Shown here in pieces: positions 1 to 8,551 of a stretch of DNA of 64,000 nucleotides (within the stretch, counting starts at the first letter, position 1; every line of letters starts with the position of its first letter). This stretch comes from Paenibacillus castaneae. GTDB taxonomy: Bacteria; Bacillota; Bacilli; Paenibacillales; Paenibacillaceae. The notes beneath the pieces are model-generated. The model ran no database searches, was not told the origin of the DNA, and saw nothing but the letters and a program-made list of their open reading frames with translations. The stretch covers positions 6,023,920 to 6,087,919 of the forward strand of contig NZ_KZ614144.1 of NCBI RefSeq assembly GCF_002884445.1, given 5' to 3'. The translations under genes were made by a program, and so were the position numbers.

Positions 1-57
1 CTGATCGTGATTGAAATAAAACCTCACTCCCATGTGTATCCATCGCTGCCAAGTATA

Positions 58-73
58 AAACGATATATCGTTT
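58..73. promoter_or_regulatory. Candidate PadR operator upstream of the DUF1540 gene
   Basis: A perfect 16-bp palindrome, AAACGATATATCGTTT, lies 32 bp before the ATG of the DUF1540 gene. Its CGATATATCG core occurs twice more in the window, both times in front of the PadR-ABC exporter operon near 8.5 kb. PadR repressors usually bind short AT-rich palindromes in their own promoters. Shared control by that PadR protein is an inference. Confidence 0.5.
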
Positions 74-105
74 GACCATCCTAATGAGGTGGAGGTGAAT
101 TGTCA

Positions 106-261
106 ATGGCCAAAGATGTGTTATGCGAAGTGAATTCATGCAAGTACTGGGCAGCAGGAAATAACTGCGCCGCCTCTTCCATTTATGTTGTAAGCAATCG
201 TGGGAAGCAAGCAAGCCACTCTGAAGAAACAGATTGCAAAACATTTGAAGCAAAGATCTAA
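106..261 (+). CDS. DUF1540 domain protein (51 aa)
   Basis: Small cysteine-rich protein of 51 residues starting MAKDVLCEVNSCKYW. The pattern CEVxxCxYWxxxNxCxAxxIxV followed by TDCKTF matches the DUF1540 family, which has conserved cysteines thought to bind metal; its molecular role is unknown. The ATG is preceded by GAGGTGGAGGTGAA, a strong ribosome site. It is convergent with the carboxypeptidase gene on its right. A palindrome identical in core to the PadR-operon operator lies just upstream, which suggests co-regulation with that exporter. Confidence 0.8.
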   Translation: MAKDVLCEVNSCKYWAAGNNCAASSIYVVSNRGKQASHSEETDCKTFEAKI

Positions 262-334
262 CGTATGGCTTCATCAATAGGCTGCAGCGCAAGCTCTGTC
301 CATTATACAATACTTGCGCTGCTGCTATTGCTCC

Positions 335-1222
335 TTATTTCACAACCGGAACCGCACCGAAATACTCTTCAAGCGTTTCACCGCCTGCAGCAAGCTCAGC
401 CGCGATATCTGTACCTACATAACGCAGATGCCAAGGCTCGTATTGGTAACCGGTAATAGACTCTTTCCCTTTCAAATACCGGATAATAAATCCATATTCA
501 TGTGCATGCTTCTCTAGCCACAGCGCTTCCTTCGTATCCCCGAAGCAATCCGCCGCTGCACATTTGCCATCACTTCCAGACACATCAATAGCAAGGCCTG
601 TCTCATGCTCGCTTGTACCCGGGAATGCGCTATAAGTTAATGCTTTCTCTTCGCCGTCTCTCTTTGCATAGCGTTCAAACAAGCTCTTTTGCGTGCTGTG
701 CGCACGATAAGCAGATACACCGGCCAACAGGACGCCGTCATCCTCTGCCGCTTTAAATAAACGCTCCAGCGCTTCAGCCGCCTCTTTGCGCATCATGCGC
801 TTTTCTACTTTTTCCTTAAACACAAAACGCACATCGGGATAAACTAAATCCGCAGGGCTGTAATTCTCTGGCAGCTTGTTCTGTTTATTAACGAGCACCG
901 AAATGCTCTCAGGCTGAGCGATCACAGTCCGTCCATCCTCCATCTGGCCAGCTTGTCCAGGCGCAGTCGGTTGATTGGGCTCATCTTTAGATCCATTCGC
1001 AGCGCCCGATCCTTTACCCGCATCTTCCCCATCACCAGGCACAACCGGATTTGATCCAAGCTCGCCGCTCACTTCCCCGCCGCTCTGCCCTGTGTTCGAT
1101 TCACCAGCAGCTTGTTTAGGCGGTATCGTCGTCGATTCACCTTTATTTATAATGGAGTAACCAATCACCATAATCGCGCATAGTATTATAAAACCAAAAA
1201 ATCTTCTTCTTCTTTTTTTCAT
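335..1222 (-). CDS. Membrane-anchored M15 family D-alanyl-D-alanine carboxypeptidase (VanY-like)
   Basis: 295-residue zinc peptidase that probably trims the terminal D-Ala from peptidoglycan stem peptides outside the membrane. The start is basic (MKKRRRRFF) with a single hydrophobic anchor at about residues 9-26. A linker rich in Gly, Glu and Pro follows (about 30-95), then the catalytic domain. Zinc-binding residues fit the family motifs SxHxxGxAxD (SEHETGLAID, His206 and Asp213) and WHLR (His265). It stands alone, convergent with DUF1540 and divergent from the LTA synthase gene; both neighbours on the right side act at the cell envelope. No vancomycin-resistance genes are nearby, so a housekeeping wall-trimming role is more likely than resistance. 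Confidence 0.88.
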   Translation of the reverse strand: MKKRRRRFFGFIILCAIMVIGYSIINKGESTTIPPKQAAGESNTGQSGGEVSGELGSNPVVPGDGEDAGKGSGAANGSKDEPNQPTAPGQAGQMEDGRTVIAQPESISVLVNKQNKLPENYSPADLVYPDVRFVFKEKVEKRMMRKEAAEALERLFKAAEDDGVLLAGVSAYRAHSTQKSLFERYAKRDGEEKALTYSAFPGTSEHETGLAIDVSGSDGKCAAADCFGDTKEALWLEKHAHEYGFIIRYLKGKESITGYQYEPWHLRYVGTDIAAELAAGGETLEEYFGAVPVVK

Positions 1223-1432
1223 GTGAAGCCTCCAGCTGTTATTTTTTCATCAAATTGGTGTACATATACGTGTATCAGGTCCGTTCTCTTATTCAACACT
1301 TTAATAGACTACTAAAATCATGACAATGTTTCAAATGAATCTATTCCTTTTTTCACAACAATGATTAGATAAGAAAGCTTTCATTAACCATAACCATTTC
1401 ATTGGCAGAGTCATTGAGGAGTGATTTGCCTT

Positions 1433-1462
1433 TTGACATTCGGCCTCAATTAGGAGCATAAT
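1433..1462 (+). promoter_or_regulatory. Predicted sigma-A promoter for the LTA synthase gene
   Basis: TTGACA at 1433-1438 and CATAAT at 1457-1462, separated by 18 bp, in the 335-bp gap between the divergent carboxypeptidase and LTA synthase genes. The start would leave a leader of about 90 nt. I see no other conserved element in this gap. Confidence 0.55.
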
Positions 1463-1557
1463 GGATAAGAATTTACAGTATGTTTATTATTTAATCAAAG
1501 CGGGCGGCTGAGCTTCTAAGAGACGGCCTGTTTTTGTTGTGAAAGGTAGGAGATTAT

Positions 1558-3420
1558 ATGTCTTTTCTTACGTCAAAACGATTGCTCGGCACTCGTCCCA
1601 TCTTATTTTTCTCGTTCATTATGCTTCTAAAAAGCTACTTGGCCTGGATGGTCATTTTCGAGGATGGGTTTTCATGGACCACTATTTTAAAAGAAATTCC
1701 GTTTGTTCTAATTGTTTATTGTTTAATAGAATGGTTCTCGTCTAAGCGAAAGCTTACTTATTATTTAATAGCGAACCTGCTAATGACGCTAATTTTGTTC
1801 GCAGTCATTATGTATTATAAGTATTATGGGGTTATCGTTACCTATCTCGCGCTGCAGCAAGTGAATCAAGTAACAGCGGTCAAAAACAGCGTTTTCTCGC
1901 TGTTGGATCCTTATTATTTATTGATTTTCATCGATATCATCATTATGGCTGTTATTTTGTTTAGACCGAAGAGAGCTGTTAACTGGAAGAAAGCGAGCAC
2001 GCGCAAAGAAAGCAAACGCTTAGTCGTTGCCCTGTTCACCATTTCCATTGCACTCTGCTTGTTTAATATTCTGCCAAACCGTGCAAGTATGAATGAAATT
2101 GTTAAGGCAGAGCAAATGGGTATACTCAATTATGAGGCTTATATGATCTTCTCAAATAAAACGATTGATTTCGTTGATCCCGACCATATTACACAAGCCA
2201 AAATTGACGAAACCAAAAAGATTGAACAGCCTGCAGCTCCTGTTCTATTCAAGACAGCGGCGGGCAAGAACGTCATTATTATTCAAATGGAATCATTTCA
2301 AAACTTTCTAGTTAATTTGAAAATAGACGGAAAAGAAATTACGCCGAATATTAATAAGCTTGTTAACGAAAACTACTATTTCAAACATTTCTATCAGCAG
2401 GTTGGGCAAGGCAATACTTCTGATGCTGAGTTCGTTGTTAATACATCGTTCTACATCCCGCCGCGCGGAGCTGCAACTATGATGTATGCGGACAAAGTGC
2501 TGCCAAGCTTGCCGAAGCTGCTCAAATCACATGGCTATGATACGACTACATTCCATACAAATGTGGTTGAGTTCTGGAATCGCGGAGAGCTTTACAAATC
2601 ACTCGGCTTTGACCGATACTATGACCAGAAGTTTTTTGGCGATGAGGATACTGTATTCTTCGGAGCATCCGACGAACAGCTGTATAAGAAAACAGCGGCT
2701 GAAATGGATCGCATGAGTCAGAACGGCAAGCCATTCTACTCCCAAGTGATCTCGATGACAGCCCACCACCCATTCACGATACCATCATCTATATATAAAA
2801 TGACTTTACCAGATCGTTATGAAAATTCGTTCGTTGGCGATTATATTCGCGCACAAAATTACGCCGATTATGCGCTTGGCTTGTTCATTGACGATTTGAA
2901 GGAACGCGGCATTTGGGATAACAGCTTGATACTGCTTTACGGTGATCACCTTGGTCTTCCGATCTACTCGCTAGACCGTAATGACAAAGAATTGATGGCC
3001 GAAATTTACGGCAGGGAATATGGCTATACCGATATGATTAATATCCCGCTTGTTATTGCTTCCACAGGCGTTACAGAGCCTAAAGTATTTGATCAGCTTG
3101 GCGGTCAGGTCGATATCCTGCCAACAATCGCAAATCTGCTTGGCTTCTCCTTAGACAATCAGATTCACTTTGGCCAGGATTTGTTAAACCAATCGTATAA
3201 TATGCTGCCGGAGCGTTACTATTTGCCAACAGGCTCATTCCTAAGCAGCAAGGAGCTGTTCATGTCCGGAAGTGGATTTGAGGATGGCAAGCACTATTCA
3301 TTAGCTGGCGACGGTTCACAGGAGCAGGAAGCGACAGAGGATGAGTTCCAACGCGCACTGGAGCTTCTCAACTTATCTGACAGCTATGTAAGCCAGCTTC
3401 CAAGCTGGAAGAAGAAATAA
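1558..3420 (+). CDS. LTA synthase family protein (membrane sulfatase-fold phosphoglycerol transferase)
   Basis: 620-residue polytopic enzyme. The first ~190 residues hold about five membrane helices; the rest is an extracellular sulfatase/alkaline-phosphatase domain. Family residues visible are the metal-binding Glu245 in IIIQMESF, the candidate catalytic Thr287 in GNTSDAEF (aligning with the nucleophile of S. aureus LtaS) and the late metal motif YGDHLG. The family polymerises glycerol-phosphate from phosphatidylglycerol to make lipoteichoic acid or primes that reaction. The start follows GGTAGGAGATTAT, a good ribosome site. Which of the LtaS/YfnI/YvgJ-type paralogues it is cannot be decided here. 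Confidence 0.9.
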   Translation: MSFLTSKRLLGTRPILFFSFIMLLKSYLAWMVIFEDGFSWTTILKEIPFVLIVYCLIEWFSSKRKLTYYLIANLLMTLILFAVIMYYKYYGVIVTYLALQQVNQVTAVKNSVFSLLDPYYLLIFIDIIIMAVILFRPKRAVNWKKASTRKESKRLVVALFTISIALCLFNILPNRASMNEIVKAEQMGILNYEAYMIFSNKTIDFVDPDHITQAKIDETKKIEQPAAPVLFKTAAGKNVIIIQMESFQNFLVNLKIDGKEITPNINKLVNENYYFKHFYQQVGQGNTSDAEFVVNTSFYIPPRGAATMMYADKVLPSLPKLLKSHGYDTTTFHTNVVEFWNRGELYKSLGFDRYYDQKFFGDEDTVFFGASDEQLYKKTAAEMDRMSQNGKPFYSQVISMTAHHPFTIPSSIYKMTLPDRYENSFVGDYIRAQNYADYALGLFIDDLKERGIWDNSLILLYGDHLGLPIYSLDRNDKELMAEIYGREYGYTDMINIPLVIASTGVTEPKVFDQLGGQVDILPTIANLLGFSLDNQIHFGQDLLNQSYNMLPERYYLPTGSFLSSKELFMSGSGFEDGKHYSLAGDGSQEQEATEDEFQRALELLNLSDSYVSQLPSWKKK

Positions 3421-3439
3421 TAATAACGCTTGATAAGTG

Positions 3440-3483
3440 AATGCCCCGTTCAGCAGTCTACACTGCATGAACGGGGCATTTTC
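3440..3483 (+). terminator. Intrinsic terminator after the LTA synthase gene
   Basis: A 13-bp perfect stem (AATGCCCCGTTCA with TGAACGGGGCATT), extended by GCAG/CTGC in the loop region and followed by TTTC. Confidence 0.8.
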
Positions 3484-3509
3484 ATGTAAAGCTTGTAAAC
3501 GAAAAAAAG

Positions 3510-3538
3510 GGCTGCCCTCGGGCAATAGCCGTCCGGAC
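3510..3538 (-). terminator. Probable terminator after the bcp gene
   Basis: On the minus strand, GGCTATTGCCC can pair with GGGCAGCC and is followed by an uninterrupted T run (plus strand 3511-3518 is A-rich). It lies just past the bcp stop. Confidence 0.6.
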
Positions 3539-3555
3539 AACCTCTATTTCCTTCT

Positions 3556-4029
3556 TTAAATGCTTTTTACCGCTTCAAGCACTTCCCTCACGTGACCGTC
3601 AACGCTAACGCTTCGCCATTCCTTCACAAGCGTGCCCTTCTCATCGATTAGAAATGTGGAGCGCGCAATGCCCATAAATTCCTTGTCATTCCACGTCTGC
3701 AGCTTCCATACACCAAATAGCTGGGATACGGAATGATTGGTATCTGACAGCAGCAGGAACGGAAGCTGATGCATATTCACGAATTGCTCATGCGAGGATA
3801 AATCGTCCGGGCTAATACCGATAACCTCCGCATTATTGGCAGCAAACTCACCATTGAAATCACGGAAATCACAAGATTCTGTTGTACAGCCTGGTGTCAT
3901 ATCCTTAGGATAAAAATAAATAACGAGCTTCTTTCCTGCATAGTCGGATAGTTCAACTTCCTTGCCGTTCGATGCTTGCAGCTTAAAATTTGGTACTTTG
4001 TCCCCTGCTTGCAATTGTGCTTGTCCCAT
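3556..4029 (-). CDS. bcp: Thiol peroxidase, Bcp/PrxQ-type peroxiredoxin
   Basis: 157-residue thioredoxin-fold peroxidase that reduces H2O2 and organic hydroperoxides with electrons from thioredoxin. The signature is FYPKDMTPGCTTESCDFRD: the first Cys is peroxidatic, and the second, five residues on, is the resolving Cys typical of PrxQ. Length and the N-terminal GDKVPNF start match the family. It sits downstream of the asparaginase gene on the same strand with a 42-bp gap, so co-transcription is possible. No lipoprotein signal is present, so it acts in the cytoplasm. Confidence 0.93.
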   Translation of the reverse strand: MGQAQLQAGDKVPNFKLQASNGKEVELSDYAGKKLVIYFYPKDMTPGCTTESCDFRDFNGEFAANNAEVIGISPDDLSSHEQFVNMHQLPFLLLSDTNHSVSQLFGVWKLQTWNDKEFMGIARSTFLIDEKGTLVKEWRSVSVDGHVREVLEAVKSI

Positions 4030-4071
4030 CGCTCATGCTCCTCTTCTTTATTTTAATGTCCCATTACCATT

Positions 4072-5130
4072 CTATACCTCATTGCGCTCATAATACAAAG
4101 TTGTGCCGTTCATGAACGCCTCAACTTGCTCTTTCTGGTCATATATTCCGTATGCAAGCATGAGCTTAGTAACAGCTGCTTCCATGGACATATTCTCAAT
4201 AACAGTTGCTCCCGCTTCAATTAGGCGCAGCGAGGAGGAATATAAGGCATCTGTGCGATCTTTGATGGGACAAATGTAGAAATCAATCCCCTGCGCAAGA
4301 CAGCGCGACATAAATGCCAGAAGGGAGTAAGGCCCCTCTTCAATCGCACACGCCGTACCCGAGTGATGCAAGTCATGCAGGACAGCCTTTGGCTTCTGAT
4401 TCGAGAAATCATAATACGTATAATTTAATCCCGGAAAAGGTTTTATATATACAATGCTGGTATCAATGGCAAGCGTATGCGGCTCCCATGTAAATAGAGC
4501 TTCACGCTGCTGCATTAGCTGTTTCGGTTCTGGGCTGCGAACGGAAGCATGCCATTCGAAGTTCCGTTCCACTATTCTTCCAAAGGGTTCATCATAAGGG
4601 CTGCCGAACTGATCCGTGAACGATACGGCCTGTGTAATTCTCGTTCCTAAATAAACGAGCGGTTCTCCTTGATCATTCTCGTACACAACGAAAACGCCAG
4701 GCAAGCCCGCATCAGCAATATAATGAACAGCGTTCGCGAAATTTCGGCTGCCGTTGCTTCGCCCATCGCTAAGCGGATAATTGCTCGCTGTTAATACAAT
4801 AGGTAAGCTTGTATCAGCGAACAAGTAACTAAACATGGCAGCGCTGTACGCCAAAGTATCTGAGCCATGCGTGATGATAACACCATGGTATGCGGACATA
4901 TCGATGCCGCGAATAGCAGCAGCAAGCGTCAGCCAATCACTTGGACATATATTCTCGCTGAGCATATTGAGAGGCTGTATGGCATCCAGCATAACATCCT
5001 CCCTATAATGAGAGCTGTTCATAAAGCCCTCAATCAAGGCATAGGAGCCCGATTGATTCACATCAATCCCAGCACCTTGCTGCTTGCTTCCGATCGTACC
5101 TCCGGTAAACACGACTAGCAGGTTTTTCAT
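4072..5130 (-). CDS. Asparaginase/glutaminase family amidohydrolase
   Basis: 352-residue enzyme that hydrolyses L-asparagine to aspartate and ammonia. The N-terminal VVFTGGTIGS carries the first catalytic Thr; HGSDTLAYSAAM carries the second Thr-Asp pair. TASNYPLSDGRSNGS also fits the family. I chose the ATG before KNLLVVF because it has AGGAG seven bases upstream; a longer frame opens 17 codons earlier without such a site. There is no signal peptide, so this is a cytoplasmic (type I-like) enzyme. The C-terminal domain is longer and less conserved than in E. coli AnsA. Confidence 0.85.
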   Translation of the reverse strand: MKNLLVVFTGGTIGSKQQGAGIDVNQSGSYALIEGFMNSSHYREDVMLDAIQPLNMLSENICPSDWLTLAAAIRGIDMSAYHGVIITHGSDTLAYSAAMFSYLFADTSLPIVLTASNYPLSDGRSNGSRNFANAVHYIADAGLPGVFVVYENDQGEPLVYLGTRITQAVSFTDQFGSPYDEPFGRIVERNFEWHASVRSPEPKQLMQQREALFTWEPHTLAIDTSIVYIKPFPGLNYTYYDFSNQKPKAVLHDLHHSGTACAIEEGPYSLLAFMSRCLAQGIDFYICPIKDRTDALYSSSLRLIEAGATVIENMSMEAAVTKLMLAYGIYDQKEQVEAFMNGTTLYYERNEV

Positions 5131-5241
5131 TTCCCCGTCTCCTAACCTTCTGCTTATTATTCCTCTAAGTTGTTTGCCCATTGTTTGCGCTCTTAACAGC
5201 TTGCCCTCGCCTTATTCATTAATGCGGGCTAGCCATAGGCT

Positions 5242-6558
5242 TTATTGTTGTTTCTGCTCTATCCAGAAGTCATCTAATTGCTTCAGAAGCTCTTGATCAG
5301 TCATTTCGTCTTTTATATAATTCTGGCTTCGATTAGCAGCTAATTCTAAAAACTTGCTGTAATTCACATATTGGTTTGGCTGCTTGACTACTTTGAAGCG
5401 GTCAGTATTATTTGCCATTAGCGTATAAGGTGCATAGGGCCCAGTCGTATTGAAATCATCATCCAGCTCATGATTATAAATTGAAATAGCTCCTGTCATC
5501 TTGTTGAAGGACTCATTATTCTCCCTCGACGATAGGAAGGAAATAAATGACCAAGCCTCATCCCGATGCTTCGACTGGAGGGCGATTCCCCATCCGGCAG
5601 AGCCTATAAACGAATGGGATATGCCATCTGGTCCGCTGGGCAAGGGCGCCGTCGCCCACGTACCTTCCTTAAGCTTCACCGTAAGCTGTTCGATTACATC
5701 AGAATCTTGAATCAGCATAGCTGTCTGCCCGCTTGTGAACGCTTTAACTTGGTCATTAAAGCCCCATTCAAGAGATTTGGGAGGAGAAATTTCCGTTTGG
5801 ATTTTGCGATACAGGTTCACGGCCTCAACGGCATGCGGATCGGAAAAGATCGTCGTCCCGTCTAGACGGAACATGGAATCACGCGGATTGACGTTTATGC
5901 CATTATAGTCCTGGATGATTCGGGAAAGTGCGATAGCAGCGCCCTTATCTCCGCGAAACGAATAGCCGTATTGGCCTAATTCCGGCTTGGTAAGCTGTTT
6001 GCCGACAAAATATAGTTCCTCCCACGTTTCCGGCACTTGGAGCGCCTTCGCGTCAAACCAATCCTTGCGATAGTATAATTGCGATTGATAGAGACTGCTG
6101 GGAACATAATACGCAGCATCCATATCTCTAGCCATTAGCTTAGCGTTATCGCTTAACTGATTATAAAACTCCCACCAGGACAGAAAGGGATCAAGGCTTA
6201 GAATTAATCCGCGAGAAGCATAGTTATGAACCGTAATATCCCTGACCTCCACAATATCAATCTCTTGCTCAGACTCCAGCATAGTCAATATCGTATCATC
6301 AGCCCTATCGTACTCTGGTGTTATTAGTTTTACTCGTATATGAGTATGCTCAGACTCAAATTGCTTGATGAGCAGACGAAGATATTCTGTTCGTTTCGGA
6401 TTCGATAAGCTTTGGACCACCTTTAAGGTTACCGTTTCTGATTCGGAAGGCGGCTGAGTCTCACTGGTTATTGTATTATGATTCATGCAACCGCTTATGA
6501 TCATGGTCAACATCAGCAAGATTGAATAAGCAGCTACACCCAATATATTGAGCCTCAT
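5242..6558 (-). CDS. Extracellular solute-binding lipoprotein, family 1 (sugar ABC type)
   Basis: 438-residue substrate-binding lipoprotein. The signal peptide ends in the lipobox IISGC, so the mature protein starts at Cys and is tethered outside the membrane. Body features such as YRKDWFDAKALQVPETWEEL and a FTSGQTAMLIQDSD segment fit the sugar-binding SBP_bac_1 family. The start is set by GGGAGG eight bases before ATG; an upstream in-frame extension of 20 codons lacks a ribosome site. No permease or ATPase gene lies beside it, so it is an orphan that must work with a transporter encoded elsewhere or act as a sensor. The AraC/PBP regulator gene is just upstream on the same strand. Confidence 0.85.
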   Translation of the reverse strand: MRLNILGVAAYSILLMLTMIISGCMNHNTITSETQPPSESETVTLKVVQSLSNPKRTEYLRLLIKQFESEHTHIRVKLITPEYDRADDTILTMLESEQEIDIVEVRDITVHNYASRGLILSLDPFLSWWEFYNQLSDNAKLMARDMDAAYYVPSSLYQSQLYYRKDWFDAKALQVPETWEELYFVGKQLTKPELGQYGYSFRGDKGAAIALSRIIQDYNGINVNPRDSMFRLDGTTIFSDPHAVEAVNLYRKIQTEISPPKSLEWGFNDQVKAFTSGQTAMLIQDSDVIEQLTVKLKEGTWATAPLPSGPDGISHSFIGSAGWGIALQSKHRDEAWSFISFLSSRENNESFNKMTGAISIYNHELDDDFNTTGPYAPYTLMANNTDRFKVVKQPNQYVNYSKFLELAANRSQNYIKDEMTDQELLKQLDDFWIEQKQQ

Positions 6559-6759
6559 AATCTTCCTCCCAGCCTTTAAAGATTGTACTACTTTTATATC
6601 GGTTTCAAACACTCCCATCGATACTATTTTTGTATGACATTTTTAAATATACGCTTATTCGGCAGGTCTTACTGCAAGTCCGAAATGCTGTATTTTCTCT
6701 AGGTTTAGTTTACTATGTGAAATCATATATGTCTAAGATCAGGTATGGATGAAGCCCAA

Positions 6760-8328
6760 TCATTTTTTGCAGCTAACCACCTGACGAACCGTCTCATCAA
6801 TAAGCCCTTCATGTACAGTCGGATTGTAATTGAGGCGGCCATTGTAGAAAATAAATAAACAGGTTCTTTGCTCATCCGTTTGCAGCATGCTGCTCCAGCT
6901 TTCTTCCAGTTCCTCGCAATAAGCACGAGACGTTCCGGACGGCACCAGAAATAAGACGCTGCCGCAGCCGAATTCAGCGATATCACGCAGTGAATTCGTT
7001 TGAAATATCCCGATTTGCTGAACGGAATGAGGCGGTTGCATCTGTAAATCATCGTAGAAGAAATCATTCATTTTGCGGCAGCGCGGGCCGAACATGCGGA
7101 AGACGGATGAGCCGGCATGTACGAGCAGAATTGGCTTATCACTCAGGCTGCTTGTCAACTGTATCCGAGCGTTCTGAACCTTGCTTTCATAATAGGACAG
7201 CCAGCGCTGCGCTACCATAGATAAGCCAACTGCTTCGCTGATTGCGATTAGGCGTTCTTTCCACGAGAAGCCTTTCCAGTTGAGCACGAGAACAGGCGCT
7301 ATCGAGGAGCAGGCTGCATACATGTCTTCATCCAAAGGCCCCGCTAAGATAAGCTCCGGCTCCGCTTCGCGCAGTTGTTGAATCACCTTTTTTTGTTCTA
7401 AGCCATTTACTTTTCTAAAGGATAAGCAAGGCGTCATACCAATGGCGGATAAATCTCCCGCGAACACGGAAACCAGTGTTGCCACTCTCTTTCTGGCAAG
7501 CTGTGCATATTCAGTAGGTGCAAGTCCCATTTGTTTCTTGAACAGTCTGCTGAAATAATACTCATCCGGATAGCCGACCGAATGTGCGATTTCGACAATC
7601 GACGAGGGTGTTCCTGAGAGCAGCCGCATTGACGCGTCCAGTCTTAGCTTAGTTAAGTATTTAAGCGGACTAATCCCTATGTAGCTGCGAAACGCCTGAT
7701 AGAATCGACTTGCACTCATACCCGATGAACGAGCTAGCTCCTCCATATCCATCGGGGAATTGAATTCTTCAATCATGTATTGCTTTATCCATTCGATACA
7801 CCCAATCAGCCCTGCCTCTGTTTCCCGCGGCTGCTGCATCACAGTAAGGAGAACGGCTGCCATTGCATAGAGCTGGGACTGCAGCTGATAATACATTCCG
7901 ATATCATGTGAACTGTTATCGCTTTGGAAATCCTTAACCCAGCTTCTTGCTTGCGGCATTCGAAACAGCTTAATGCCTGCTGCATCCTTGTATGGAAGGC
8001 TCTGCTTTGCTGCCTCTGCTTTTTTACCCGATGCTCTCGTCTCATATCGAAAGCGTATAAGAACGACCTCAGCCTGCTGAATATCGGCATTATATAAAGT
8101 ACACATACATTCAGGAGGAATAAGAAACAGCTCATCCGAGTCTGCTGTATTAGCAGCACTCACCTCGTCCTCTTCTATTGTAACTTTTACTTTCTGCTGT
8201 AATACAAAAGCAAAGCAGTACTCATATCGATTCAGCAGTTGAAGCTGCTGCCCTCCTGCAAGCTTAACCTCTTCAGTCCCTGTATAGGACAATTCCATGC
8301 GATGGATCTGATTCGGCTGGTGCGGCAT
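6760..8328 (-). CDS. AraC-family regulator fused to a periplasmic-binding (siderophore type) domain
   Basis: 522 residues in three parts: an N-terminal cupin-like sensor segment (about 1-150), two AraC helix-turn-helix motifs (about 175-280, with SSGMSASRFYQAFRSY and SVGYPDEYYFSRLFKK), then a FecCD-type periplasmic-binding domain (about 285-520) lacking a signal peptide. This is the architecture of B. subtilis Btr, which binds bacillibactin inside the cell and activates siderophore-uptake genes. A strong Fur-box match lies 50 bp upstream. No siderophore transporter is adjacent, so its target is elsewhere unless the orphan binding protein downstream belongs to it. Confidence 0.85.
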   Translation of the reverse strand: MPHQPNQIHRMELSYTGTEEVKLAGGQQLQLLNRYEYCFAFVLQQKVKVTIEEDEVSAANTADSDELFLIPPECMCTLYNADIQQAEVVLIRFRYETRASGKKAEAAKQSLPYKDAAGIKLFRMPQARSWVKDFQSDNSSHDIGMYYQLQSQLYAMAAVLLTVMQQPRETEAGLIGCIEWIKQYMIEEFNSPMDMEELARSSGMSASRFYQAFRSYIGISPLKYLTKLRLDASMRLLSGTPSSIVEIAHSVGYPDEYYFSRLFKKQMGLAPTEYAQLARKRVATLVSVFAGDLSAIGMTPCLSFRKVNGLEQKKVIQQLREAEPELILAGPLDEDMYAACSSIAPVLVLNWKGFSWKERLIAISEAVGLSMVAQRWLSYYESKVQNARIQLTSSLSDKPILLVHAGSSVFRMFGPRCRKMNDFFYDDLQMQPPHSVQQIGIFQTNSLRDIAEFGCGSVLFLVPSGTSRAYCEELEESWSSMLQTDEQRTCLFIFYNGRLNYNPTVHEGLIDETVRQVVSCKK

Positions 8329-8377
8329 ATCCGCTCACATCCCTCATGAACAATATAATATTTATTAAAGTGTAAAT

Positions 8378-8396
8378 AATAATAATAATCATTGTC
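8378..8396. promoter_or_regulatory. Fur box upstream of the AraC/PBP regulator
   Basis: AATAATAATAATCATTGTC matches the Fur consensus GATAATGATAATCATTATC at 16 of 19 positions. It is placed where it would repress the minus-strand regulator gene under iron-replete conditions. Confidence 0.65.
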
Positions 8397-8487
8397 AATG
8401 CTGTAACGGAAGCAAGCTTCTTCCATTGTGTCATTGTTAGGGTGACCAAACAGCCAGACATATATCTAAATAAATAGATTGACGAGA

Positions 8488-8527
8488 ATACGATATATCG
8501 TTTACTTTAATATTACGATATATCGTA
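8488..8527. promoter_or_regulatory. Two PadR operators in the promoter of the PadR-ABC operon
   Basis: Two palindromes with the core CGATATATCG, centred 25 bp apart (ATACGATATATCGTTT at 8488-8503 and TACGATATATCGTA at 8514-8527). A -35-like TTGACG lies at 8479-8484. They sit 25-60 bp before the padR start, as expected for autorepression. Confidence 0.7.
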
Positions 8528-8551
8528 TTATGAAATTAGGGGTGATTATAC

